The notes: generated by a model not told the origin, from the letters alone. A stretch of 8,622 bases of DNA from an uncultured Verrucomicrobiota bacterium (GCA_937871685.1 CALMOL010000475.1:1-8622); one strand, 5' to 3'. Positions 1 through 5,790 are shown, numbered from the stretch's first letter. Numbers and translations are program-made.

Positions 1-1
1 G

Positions 2-940
2 CTGCTGACCGGTTGCTCCAAACCGGAGCCGTCGGCCTCCGCCCCGCCGGAACCCTCTCCCCCTCCATCCGCCGGTGATTCCGGCCGTCGTGCTCCCCCC
101 GCCGCCACGGCAAGCGCGCCAAGGGAGGCGCGCGATGCGCTGTCGGTCCTGCACGATCTCCGCTCCCGCTGCGACAACGCCGCCTGGACCCTGTGGCATT
201 CCAATGACTACGACAAGTGGCGTCGCCAGCAGACGCGGCTGCTTTCGATGAATTACTCTTATTCGATTTCCGCCCAGGCCCCGCCGGCCCCGGCGAGCAT
301 GCCGGCGGCCCTCCGCGAGCGCTTTGACCGAATCGTTTCCCAGGCTCTCGAAACGCTCAACGCCGCCGGGAGGGATTTTCGCGACCTCGCCACCTACATC
401 AACGCTCGCGACTATCAGGACGATCAGTTCAAGAAAGGCGACACGCTAAACGCGCGCCTCGTCGCCGTGGGAAAAACCAGCCACGCCCTGTGCAAGGAGA
501 TCGAACAGCTCTCCGCCGATTACGCGGACACCCTTCTCCAGGCCGCCGCCGCGATGCCGTCCGCCGCGCCGCGGGCCGCCCAGTTGCGCGGCGACCTGCA
601 AGCCGTGCAGGCGCTCGCCCTGGAGATGAGCAAGGGGGAGGCCGCGAACCGCGTCACGATCGAGGCGGCCGTGGCGGACGTTTCGCAGAGGGTAGAAGCC
701 CGCAAGGAAGCCTTGGCCAGCGCGAAGCCCGCGGAGCGGGCCGCCCTCGAAGCTTTCTATCTTGGACGGATGGAAGAGCACGTGGCCGTGCCCATGCGCA
801 AAATGCTCCGCGAAACCAAGGATCAGCCCAAGCAGTGGGCGGAACGGCTCGGAGACCGTCCGCGCTCGGCCATGATGCAACTGCGCGATTGGACCATGGT
901 CCAGATGCCGGGCGACGCCCTCACCATCCTGCAGCGGTGA
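2..940 (+). CDS. Putative lipoprotein, DUF3829/YiiG-like (5' partial)
   Basis: The open frame enters from the left edge, so the start codon and most of the signal peptide are missing. The first visible residues, LLTGC, form a lipobox with the lipidated Cys at visible residue 5; a lipoprotein anchored in a membrane by this Cys is the natural reading. A Pro/Ala/Ser-rich linker follows (visible residues about 8-40), then an alpha-helical, charged domain to the end. The stretch around visible residues 126-145 (DLATYINARDYQDDQFKKG) recalls the D-L-x-x-Y...Y-x-D-D-x-F-x-K-G pattern of DUF3829 lipoproteins such as E. coli YiiG; this assignment is from memory. An internal ATG at 248 keeps the frame, but the in-frame lipobox upstream argues that it is not the start. 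The function of the family is unknown. The gene converges on the next one. Confidence 0.72.
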   Translation: MLTGCSKPEPSASAPPEPSPPPSAGDSGRRAPPAATASAPREARDALSVLHDLRSRCDNAAWTLWHSNDYDKWRRQQTRLLSMNYSYSISAQAPPAPASMPAALRERFDRIVSQALETLNAAGRDFRDLATYINARDYQDDQFKKGDTLNARLVAVGKTSHALCKEIEQLSADYADTLLQAAAAMPSAAPRAAQLRGDLQAVQALALEMSKGEAANRVTIEAAVADVSQRVEARKEALASAKPAERAALEAFYLGRMEEHVAVPMRKMLRETKDQPKQWAERLGDRPRSAMMQLRDWTMVQMPGDALTILQR

Positions 941-951
941 CCGGAAAGGGG

Positions 952-1006
952 AAAAGGGTCAGCGCGAACGACGAAAATTGTGCTTCCAACCCTTTTGCTT
1001 CGTTCG
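952..1006. repeat. Interleaved inverted repeats between convergent genes
   Basis: AAAAGGGT at 952-959 is the exact reverse complement of ACCCTTTT at 989-996, and CGAACGA at 965-971 of TCGTTCG at 1000-1006. The two pairs interleave (A-B-A'-B'), so RNA could fold either stem or a pseudoknot. The element fills the 77-bp gap between two converging stop codons, where a bidirectional terminator is expected. There is no clean T-tract after either stem, so the role is open. Confidence 0.35.
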
Positions 1007-1017
1007 GTCCCAAGCCG

Positions 1018-1524
1018 TCATTTCACCAGCCCGTCAACCTTGGCGAAATCACGAACAAATAGCTTCCTCACCTCATCGGCGACTGTTGCATCGCCCTCGA
1101 TGGTAACGCTCATCTTCATCGAAGTGATCATCACGGCATATTGCTTGTAACTCAAGGAGACTTCGATCTTCTGATCCTCTTTCAGCCCGCACGCCTTGTA
1201 TTTCCTCGTCTCCCCCATCGGGGTGGGATACACCAGATCTTCGCCGCGATAGCCCCAAAAGCCGATGACGACATGGTGTTCGGCATCGCCCCTTTTGTAA
1301 GAGCCGGTCCAAGAGTAATCCCCGTTGTCATCCCTGTCTTCGCGGTCTTCTTCTTCGAATTTGGCCTCGCCAAACTGAACGCCTGGAATGAACTGCTTTG
1401 CCGCCTGGGCGATAGCGCGGGCGATTGCATCATCCCAATCGCGCGCAATAAAATGACCGTTTTCATTCAGCAGCCGCAAGCTGCCCGGCCATTCGAGGGT
1501 GAAGGGGTGATTCTGAGTTTTCAT
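1018..1524 (-). CDS. Hypothetical protein, 168 aa
   Basis: I do not recognise this family. The frame is open upstream to 1668, but I choose the ATG at 1522-1524 because AAAAGG lies 8 bases before it, a plausible ribosome binding site, and because the 48 residues upstream look unstructured and basic. The 168-residue product has no signal peptide or membrane segment. It has an amphipathic helix around residues 31-46 (DDAIARAIAQAAKQF), an acidic run at 56-69 (EEEDREDRDD), then alternating hydrophobic strands (HHVVIGFWGY at 83-92, QYAVMITSMKMSV at 128-140) suggesting a small alpha/beta cytoplasmic protein. No catalytic motif is visible. It stands alone, converging on the lipoprotein gene. Its size and setting among TA debris would also fit an immunity or accessory protein, but nothing in the sequence shows this. 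Confidence 0.6.
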   Translation of the reverse strand: MKTQNHPFTLEWPGSLRLLNENGHFIARDWDDAIARAIAQAAKQFIPGVQFGEAKFEEEDREDRDDNGDYSWTGSYKRGDAEHHVVIGFWGYRGEDLVYPTPMGETRKYKACGLKEDQKIEVSLSYKQYAVMITSMKMSVTIEGDATVADEVRKLFVRDFAKVDGLVK

Positions 1525-1697
1525 CAGGCTTGCCTTTTCTTGCTCTAGTTTCCGGCTGCGAAAATGAGCCAGACGGCGAGTCTTGGCAGTCGGTGCTACT
1601 GCTCCGTCGAGAAGCTGAGTTTCAGGAAAGAGCGGCGGGGTAACGGATCGAAGGATACGAAGTGTCAAGATTTGCCGCCTCTCCCCTTTCCTCCCTC

Positions 1698-1859
1698 CAA
1701 CCCGGACGGAAGCGGGTGCTCGACACCATGCTAGCAGCCACGTTTCGCGGGGCGGGAATGGTGTCCATCCTTACGCTCAACGCGGTGGACTTCACGATTT
1801 TCGGTGAGTTTTCCTGCCCTGGCCCCACGCCAGCGATGCCAGCGAGCGCGGTTCCTTAA
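1698..1859 (+). pseudogene. C-terminal remnant of a PIN-domain (VapC-like) toxin
   Basis: The frame reads KRVLDTMLAAT, then GAGMVSILTLN and AVDFTIFGEF, closing at TAA 1857-1859. This is the usual C-terminal half of a VapC PIN domain: the conserved Asp of the D-x-x-L-A-A-T helix (codon 1722-1724), the strand with LTLN that carries the last metal-site position, and the x-D-F-x-x-F tail. The N-terminal half, with the first Asp and the conserved Glu, is absent, no start codon or ribosome site fits, and no antitoxin gene lies upstream. The upstream 1525-1697 shows no gene. I read it as the relic of a deleted TA module; it is on the opposite strand to the intact vapBC next door and is not part of it. 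Confidence 0.62.
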
Positions 1860-1952
1860 CGCTGCCCGACTTATCCAGCGCGCTCCGACGGTCACCGTGA
1901 GGACCCAAGGAAGCCTTTACCAACCAGAACGGGCGTTCAAATGAAGCGAAGG

Positions 1953-1972
1953 GTCACGAATTTTACCCTGAC
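1953..1972. repeat. Degenerate direct repeat, copy 1 (left of vapBC)
   Basis: Positions 1953-1972 and 2728-2747 match at 16 of 20 bases without gaps (GTCACGA.TT..A.CCTGAC). The two copies have the same orientation and bracket the vapBC module. They could be remnants of an insertion footprint or two copies of a common intergenic motif. The rest of 1860-2013 shows no gene, only a short dyad (ACGGT-C-ACCGT, 1888-1898). Confidence 0.4.
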
Positions 1973-1998
1973 TCTCCCCACGATCCCTTCCGCCCAGT

Positions 1999-2011
1999 TC
2001 CCTTTCAGGGA
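1999..2011 (-). terminator. Short hairpin just after vapC stop
   Basis: TCCCT at 1999-2003 pairs with AGGGA at 2007-2011 around a 3-base loop, beginning 2 bases past the vapC stop codon. There is no T-run downstream on the minus strand, so an intrinsic terminator is doubtful. Confidence 0.2.
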
Positions 2012-2013
2012 GA

Positions 2014-2418
2014 TCAAGTTGTGGGCAGAATGAGCTGAGGAAGGGTGGAAATCGGAATCATGGCGAGGTGCCGGTCGCGGTGCACCAAGGTGGCGCCGCG
2101 GCTTTGGGCCGTGGCTGCGATGATGGCATCCGTGATGGGAATGCGCTGGCCGATTTTTTCCCGCAACTCCCAAGCTGCCTGCACCAAGTCGGCGTCCGGG
2201 GCCAAAACCCCCGAGGCGATCTCGCGGTAAGTGCGCCAATACTCCACGATGGTGGCGCCCGCCCCGTGCAGCTTCAAAACGCCGGCCAACTCGAAAAGCG
2301 AAAGCGAGTTCAGGAAGATTTCGTTGCTCTCATCTTCCAGAAGGGCTTGAACTTCCGTCGCGCCAGGAAGCCGCAAGGCATGGGCCACGAGGGCAGAACT
2401 GTCGAGCAGGGCGATCAT
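2014..2418 (-). CDS. vapC: Type II toxin VapC, PIN-domain ribonuclease
   Basis: This 134-residue protein has the size and four acidic positions of a VapC toxin: Asp6 (LLDSSAL), Glu43 (LFELAGV), Asp97 (ITDAIIAATA) and Asp115 (LVHRDRHLAMI). In this family they bind Mg/Mn and cleave RNA, usually tRNA or rRNA, when the toxin is not held by its antitoxin. The start is the ATG at 2416-2418, which overlaps the vapB stop in ATGA, so the two are translationally coupled. A much longer frame extends upstream to 3207, but it only passes through vapB in another frame and through a repeat array, and no PIN-related residues lie upstream of MIALLDSS. All catalytic residues are present, so the toxin is probably active. 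Confidence 0.93.
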   Translation of the reverse strand: MIALLDSSALVAHALRLPGATEVQALLEDESNEIFLNSLSLFELAGVLKLHGAGATIVEYWRTYREIASGVLAPDADLVQAAWELREKIGQRIPITDAIIAATAQSRGATLVHRDRHLAMIPISTLPQLILPTT

Positions 2419-2669
2419 CCCGGAAGCGGATCCTCGTCCTCTTGAATCTTCTGCAGGTCCTGGATGGGGTCTGCGCCCGGCCTCAGTTCGACGGCAGCCA
2501 AGCCCATGAGCCGATGGGCGAGGGCGCCGCGCGAAGGGAGGGGGCGAGCGACCATCGAACCATCCTTTCGAGCCGACCAAACGAACCGCGTTCCCGGCTT
2601 GAGACCAAGCTTTCGAACCAAGTCCGCCGGCAAAGTGATCTGATTTTTCCCGGTGAGCGTGGTCGTCAT
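2415..2669 (-). CDS. vapB: Antitoxin VapB, AbrB/SpoVT type
   Basis: The 84-residue protein begins with an AbrB/SpoVT (swapped-hairpin) DNA-binding domain: TLTGKNQITLPADLVRKLGLKPGTRF at residues 4-29, with the typical K-x-Q-I-T-L-P and L-G-L-K-P-G-x-R-F blocks. The C-terminal part (about 45-84, acidic, ending EDEDPLPG) should wrap the toxin's active site. It precedes vapC with a 4-base overlap. Known VapB proteins bind their own promoter with VapC, so autorepression is expected. No good Shine-Dalgarno stands before the ATG at 2667-2669; upstream on the same strand lies a TTGACA (2698-2703), and further up the palindromic array. Confidence 0.92.
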   Translation of the reverse strand: MTTTLTGKNQITLPADLVRKLGLKPGTRFVWSARKDGSMVARPLPSRGALAHRLMGLAAVELRPGADPIQDLQKIQEDEDPLPG

Positions 2670-2697
2670 GGAAGACGGTGGTTCTAGGAGAAAGAAG

Positions 2698-2703
2698 TGT
2701 CAA
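2698..2703 (-). promoter_or_regulatory. Possible -35 element (TTGACA) for vapBC
   Basis: A perfect TTGACA lies on the minus strand 28 bases before the vapB ATG. The 11-base context CTTGACACTTC (2694-2704) recurs exactly at 1659-1669, same strand. No good -10 lies at 16-18 bases; TAGAAC at 2681-2686 is only 11 bases away, so the call is weak. Confidence 0.25.
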
Positions 2704-2727
2704 GGAAGGTGGGTTTTGACTTGAATT

Positions 2728-2747
2728 GTCACGAGTTCCATCCTGAC
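2728..2747. repeat. Degenerate direct repeat, copy 2 (right of vapBC)
   Basis: Partner of 1953-1972, 16 of 20 bases identical, same orientation. It lies about 60 bases upstream of the vapB start and overlaps the first TGACCCGAA unit of the tandem repeat that follows. Confidence 0.4.
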
Positions 2748-2780
2748 CCGAATGACCCGAAGGACCTGAAGTGACCCGAA
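2744..2780. repeat. Short tandem repeat of TGACCCGAA
   Basis: TGACCCGAA occurs exactly at 2744-2752, 2753-2761 and 2772-2780. The intervening GGACCTGAAG (2762-2771) looks like a mutated copy. With the region to 2834 this forms the lead-in to the 21-bp array; no gene is supported here. Confidence 0.6.
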
Positions 2781-2834
2781 TGGCGCTTAGTCGGCCCATT
2801 CTGCCGCCTCGCGCCGGGGCTTCCCCGGCCGAAG

Positions 2835-3064
2835 CGCAAACCTCTGGGGGGCAACGCTGCCCTTCGCCGACGCAAGCGCAAACCTCGGAAGGGCAACCGC
2901 AAACCAAAAAGGTTTGCGCTTCCCCTTCCCAGACGGAAGCGCAAACCTTTTCGGTGGAAGCGCAAACCCTTTGGGAGGCTCGCAAACCTTTTTGGTTTGC
3001 GCTTCCATTGCGGAGGTTTGCGCTTGCCCTGCCAAAGCTTGCGATTCCATCGGCGAGGTTTGCC
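2835..3064. repeat. Array of 21-bp palindromic units (CGCAAACC / GGTTTGCG)
   Basis: Eleven consecutive units sit on a 21-bp lattice. CGCAAACC begins units at 2835, 2877, 2898, 2940, 2961 and 2981 (one base lost before the last). GGTTTGCG ends units at 2918, 3001 and 3022, with diverged versions ending at 3043 and 3064. Units 2898-2918 and 2981-3001 carry both arms and are perfect 8-bp-arm palindromes with loops of A5 and T5. Left arms dominate the first half, right arms the second, so the array is roughly mirror symmetric about 2981-3001. Flanks between arms are often GGAAG or CTTCC. Because 21 is a multiple of three and the unit lacks stops, long frames run through it on both strands; I consider them artefacts. 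Together with the tandem repeat and 3086-3222 (nothing recognised beyond a small GTGGA/TCCAC dyad at 3079-3091) it fills a 553-bp gene-free gap. Confidence 0.88.
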
Positions 3065-3222
3065 GTTTCACTTTTGAAGTGGAGGTTCCACGAAGGGGCG
3101 GGATAAACTCCGAGCCCTTCCTTGCTCTTGACCTCCATCCCGACCCTGATGGCGTGAGTTTCAAGGGATGCGATAAGAGGGGGTTGCCCAATCACTGCGG
3201 GCTTCATTCAACCTTCCGCCCA

Positions 3223-3672
3223 ATGAACCCACCATCGTTTCGCGGCGTCGCTACCGCCGTCTTCCTGCTCTTGGCCGCGGTGGCCGGCGCGCACGGCCAG
3301 GAAGCGCGCACGCCGGAAGCGGGCAGCCCGGAGCGCAAGGCCATCATGGATGCCCTGCGGGCGCCCTTCGAGCGCGCCCTCGGGCAGCCCGTCATCTTCG
3401 CGGTGAGCCTGCTCAAGGTCAGCGAAGGCTGGGCCGCCGTGCGCGTGCAGCCGAAGACCCCCAGCGGCGGGGAGATCGACTACCGCCGCACGAAATATCG
3501 GAAACAGCTGGAGGAAGACATGTTTGATCCCACCGGCGAGGCGCTGCTCCGCCGGCAGGGTGCATCGGGCCCGTGGAGGATCATCGAGTGGAAGTTTGGC
3601 GGCACCGACACCGCGCTGTCCGCCTGGGTCAATTCCCACGGCGCTCCCCAGAGCTTGAACGCCATCGATTGA
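3223..3672 (+). CDS. Small secreted protein of unknown function
   Basis: The 149-residue product starts at ATG 3223 with a signal peptide: a short N-region with Arg7, hydrophobic core VATAVFLLLAAVAGA (9-23) and probable cleavage near AHG-QE (24-27). The mature part begins PERKAIMDALRAPFERALGQPVIFAV (36-61), then GWAAVRVQPKTPSGGEIDY (69-87) and a C-terminal WRIIEWKFGGTDTALSAWV (118-136). This resembles small periplasmic proteins in which an x-R-x-x-I-x-D-A-L-R helix precedes two or three strands ending G-W-A-x-V; I know no assigned function. The frame is open further upstream to 2914, but that extension is the repeat array, and the signal peptide fixes the start. No Shine-Dalgarno is visible. 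No Cys follows the signal, so it is not a lipoprotein. Confidence 0.82.
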   Translation: MNPPSFRGVATAVFLLLAAVAGAHGQEARTPEAGSPERKAIMDALRAPFERALGQPVIFAVSLLKVSEGWAAVRVQPKTPSGGEIDYRRTKYRKQLEEDMFDPTGEALLRRQGASGPWRIIEWKFGGTDTALSAWVNSHGAPQSLNAID

Positions 3673-3747
3673 GCGGCGACTCGCCGAGGCGTTGAGCCCT
3701 GCTGCCCGCCACGCGTCGTAGTGAAACACTACCCGCCCCGGAGCTTC

Positions 3748-3953
3748 GAGTTCGCCGGGGAACTGCCGCGCGGGACATGAGCGCGCCGGTGGTCTGCAAC
3801 TCCGGCCCGCTCATCGCCTTGGGCGGAATCGACCGCCTCGACCTGCTGCGCCGCCTGTTTGGGCGGGTGATCGCGGCCACCCTTCGCTGGATCTCGCCAA
3901 GTCTTCGCAGAATCCGCGCCGTCCTTCGTCAGATGGCCGCAAGTGTCCGCTGA
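3748..3953 (+). pseudogene. Truncated UPF0175-DUF3368 TA module (toxin 5' fragment)
   Basis: The last codons of an UPF0175 antitoxin (EFAGELPRG) overlap in ATGA with a toxin start at 3777. The first 33 toxin codons (3777-3875) match the DUF3368 toxin at 6261-6359 at 91 of 99 bases, and 7 of the 8 differences are synonymous (the exception is Arg26 against His). After VIA the homology stops and the frame runs through unrelated repeat sequence to TGA 3951-3953, giving at most 58 residues. The catalytic region is gone, so no active PIN nuclease can be made. Upstream of 3748 the antitoxin homology also stops, although the frame stays open back to the preceding gene's stop. This is a fragment bounded sharply on both sides. 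Confidence 0.85.
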
Positions 3954-4143
3954 CTTCCCACAAACCAACGAGGGACAGCCAGGAGTCGGCGAAGACTTCC
4001 GCTCGTCCGGCGCAGGATGCCGCGGACTCATCGAAAAGTGGCGCGAAGCCAGTGAAGGCTCCCAGCCACCCGTCGCAGGACGGCGCCAAGTCTTCGCCGA
4101 ACCCAAGAAAGCCGGCGAAGGACGGAAATGACCCCTCGCAGGA
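3871..4143. repeat. Degenerate 21-bp-periodic array (13 units)
   Basis: Cutting 3871-4143 into 13 consecutive 21-mers with no gaps lines up a shared pattern, roughly T-C-C-C-G-C-C-A-A-x-T-C-x-T-C-G-C-A-G-G-A. By hand count, column 16 is G in 13/13, column 15 C in 12/13, column 12 C in 12/13, column 9 A in 11/13 and column 19 G in 11/13. CGCCAAGTCTTCGC occurs at 3896-3909 and again at 4085-4098, nine periods apart. A further weak unit follows at 4144-4164. The first unit contains the point where the DUF3368 fragment ends (3875/3876). A long minus-strand frame here shows seven-residue periodicity, which I take as a by-product of the 21-bp unit. Confidence 0.75.
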
Positions 4144-4199
4144 TGAGAACAAGCCTCTCCAGGGCGCCGGGCGCCTTCATCGGCGGGTCCCAAAGAGCC

Positions 4200-4220
4200 G
4201 ATCTCCGCCGCGGGGAGATC
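4200..4220. other. Hairpin in the gap after phzF
   Basis: GATCTCC (4200-4206) and GGAGATC (4214-4220) form a perfect 7-bp stem around a GC-rich 7-base loop. It lies 95 bases past the phzF stop with no T-run on either strand, so termination is only possible. Otherwise 4165-4314 shows no gene and no clear repeat. Confidence 0.3.
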
Positions 4221-4314
4221 TACTGAATCATAAAACGGCGGTCTCGTTTCACTCGACCACCGGCCGCACGCCCGGCGTGGCGAAGGCGAGAGCAGGGTCT
4301 CGTCCGGCCGCACG

Positions 4315-5184
4315 TCATGGCCACGCTTCGAGCACTCCGTGCCCAACAAAGGCGACATCGCCGCCGACCTGAACGGTGCGCACGTGCTCGGGGGTCCCCT
4401 CCGGCTGGACGCGCAGGGTGCTGGGTCGGCCGGTGAACCGGCCTTGCTGAAGATGAAAGGTTTCGCCCCCACGGGCGAGACCGTGCCGCAGGCGGTAGGC
4501 CCCGAGGGTGCCCGCCGCGCTGCCGGTCGCCACGTCCTCGATCACGCCATCATTGTTCCAATGCCGCACTTCGAGGGCTGCCTCGTCGAGCAGCACCGCG
4601 AACTGCGCGCCCGCGCGCCGCAGCAGCGCGGTCAGGTCGTGAGCCACCCGGGCGCGCGCGATGGCGCCCGGGCGGAGGGGAACGACGAGATAGGCCAGCC
4701 CGGTGCTGACCACTTCGAGCGGTAGGACGGGATGAAAGTCCTCGGCTTCCAGGCTGAAGGCGGCCGCGATGGCGCCGTTCAAGCCTTCCACCCGGCCCAG
4801 AAATTCCGGCGGGCCTTGATCGAGCAGGGTGGTCCAGCCGCGTTCGGTGGGCTGCACCCGGACGCCGACGGATTTTCCCGAGAGCGCGAACCGCCAGGTA
4901 TGCGCCTGCGCCCGGCCGGAGGCGCGGTGCAGGACTGCCGCCGCCCCGAGGAGGGGGTGGCCGGCGAAAGGGAGTTCCTCAAACAGATCGAAGACGCGCG
5001 CGCGGACGGTGCCGGGCTCCTCCGTGGGCTCGAGGAAGATCGATTCGAAGTGGCGCATCTCCTGGGTGATCGCCAGCATCTGCGCGGCGGGCAGGCCGCG
5101 CGCGTCGGGAAAGACGGTCAAGCTATTGCCTCGAAAGGGCCGGTCGCTAAACACATCCACGTGGATGTAAGGCAGGGCGCTCAT
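4315..5184 (-). CDS. PhzF-family isomerase/epimerase-like protein
   Basis: This full-length 289-residue protein has the PhzF (diaminopimelate-epimerase-like) fold signatures: IHVDVFSDRPFRGNSLTVF at residues 7-25, Glu47 in MRHFESIF at the position of the family's catalytic acid, ELPFAGHPLLGAA at 70-82, and DVATGSAAGTLGAYRLRHG at 217-235 with QGRFTGRPS at 247-255. PhzF itself isomerises a phenazine precursor, but no other phenazine genes are here; most members are cytoplasmic isomerases of unknown substrate, so I give no gene symbol. It lies 42 bases downstream of yaeQ on the same strand, probably one transcript. No Shine-Dalgarno precedes the ATG at 5182-5184; the start suits the family's N-terminus. 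Confidence 0.93.
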   Translation of the reverse strand: MSALPYIHVDVFSDRPFRGNSLTVFPDARGLPAAQMLAITQEMRHFESIFLEPTEEPGTVRARVFDLFEELPFAGHPLLGAAAVLHRASGRAQAHTWRFALSGKSVGVRVQPTERGWTTLLDQGPPEFLGRVEGLNGAIAAAFSLEAEDFHPVLPLEVVSTGLAYLVVPLRPGAIARARVAHDLTALLRRAGAQFAVLLDEAALEVRHWNNDGVIEDVATGSAAGTLGAYRLRHGLARGGETFHLQQGRFTGRPSTLRVQPEGTPEHVRTVQVGGDVAFVGHGVLEAWP

Positions 5185-5226
5185 GGAAGTGGCAAGAGGG
5201 AGAAGCGGCCGCGGATGACAATTGCC

Positions 5227-5790
5227 TCAAGGGCCCTCCGCACCCCGCAACCGCACGGGCGTGACTTCCACGGAGCGCCCTCCCTCGGCCACCCAGACCG
5301 CCCCGTCCTGCACGGTCACCTGGAGCTGCATCGCGCGTTGCGCCAAAGCCGCCAGGGCCTGGCTTTGCGCCGCGGGAATCTGCCAGACGGCGAGGTTGCG
5401 GGCGCGGGTGAGGAGATGGGAAACGCCCGCCCACCAGATCGCCGCGCTGGAGCTGAAGGCGTAAACGCTGACGCGCCCGACGCGGTTGGAGATCTTCATC
5501 AGCCGCTTGTCGTCGGGCTGACCGACCTCGATCCAGTGCTCGATTTCGCCCGTGAGCGCCTTCTGCCAGAGCGCCGGCTCATCGGGGTCCCACAAGTCCT
5601 TGGCGAACTCCAACTGGCCCCGCGCGTCGTCGGAAGGGACGTTGAGCGCAAACGCCAGGAGCCGGATCAGCATGCGCTCGTCCGTCTCCGAGGGATGGCG
5701 CGCCATCGTCGCCGGGAAATCCCCGTAAACGTTGCGGTCCAGATCAGACAGCTCCAGCGCGACTTTGTAGATGGTGGCCTTGAGCGCCAT
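5227..5790 (-). CDS. yaeQ: YaeQ family protein
   Basis: The 187 residues match YaeQ in length and blocks: MALKATIYKVALELSDLDRNVYGDFPATMARHPSETDERMLIRLLAFAL at 1-49, EFAKDLWDPDEPALW at 61-75 and GEIEHWIEVGQPDDKRLMK at 81-99. YaeQ proteins have a PD-(D/E)xK nuclease-like core; Glu63-family acids and the E-x-x-x-W-I-E-V-G-Q-P-D strand fit that core, but the cellular role is not settled, and early links to transcription elongation in E. coli are not firm. The ATG at 5788-5790 gives the family's standard MA-x-K-A-T-I-Y-K start. It is the first gene of a probable yaeQ-phzF transcript and diverges from the UPF0175 antitoxin across a 207-bp gap that must hold both promoters. Confidence 0.95.
   Translation of the reverse strand: MALKATIYKVALELSDLDRNVYGDFPATMARHPSETDERMLIRLLAFALNVPSDDARGQLEFAKDLWDPDEPALWQKALTGEIEHWIEVGQPDDKRLMKISNRVGRVSVYAFSSSAAIWWAGVSHLLTRARNLAVWQIPAAQSQALAALAQRAMQLQVTVQDGAVWVAEGGRSVEVTPVRLRGAEGP

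Noticed and set aside
446..1062. Frames antisense to and shifted from the lipoprotein gene
   Set aside because: They are Arg/Gly/His-rich shadows of the lipoprotein coding frame, which has a clear lipobox.
2835..3064. CRISPR array
   Set aside because: Units are palindromic, 21 bp, contiguous and change orientation; there are no unique 30-40-bp spacers and no cas genes.
2419..3207. Minus-strand frame that would extend VapC to 397 residues
   Set aside because: The extension reads vapB in the wrong frame and then the 21-bp array. The residues are repetitive, and the real PIN domain starts at the coupled ATG 2416-2418.
2771..3222. Plus- and minus-strand frames with seven-residue repeats (for example EAQT and FALP types) across the first array
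   Set aside because: Frames are open on both strands because the 21-bp unit is a multiple of three and lacks stops. There is no start signal, and complementary strands cannot both be under protein selection here.
3729..4472. Long minus-strand frames (247 and 113 residues) over the second array
   Set aside because: They run antisense through the DUF3368 fragment, then the repeats, and in one case into phzF. Their periodicity follows the DNA unit and no domain is recognisable.
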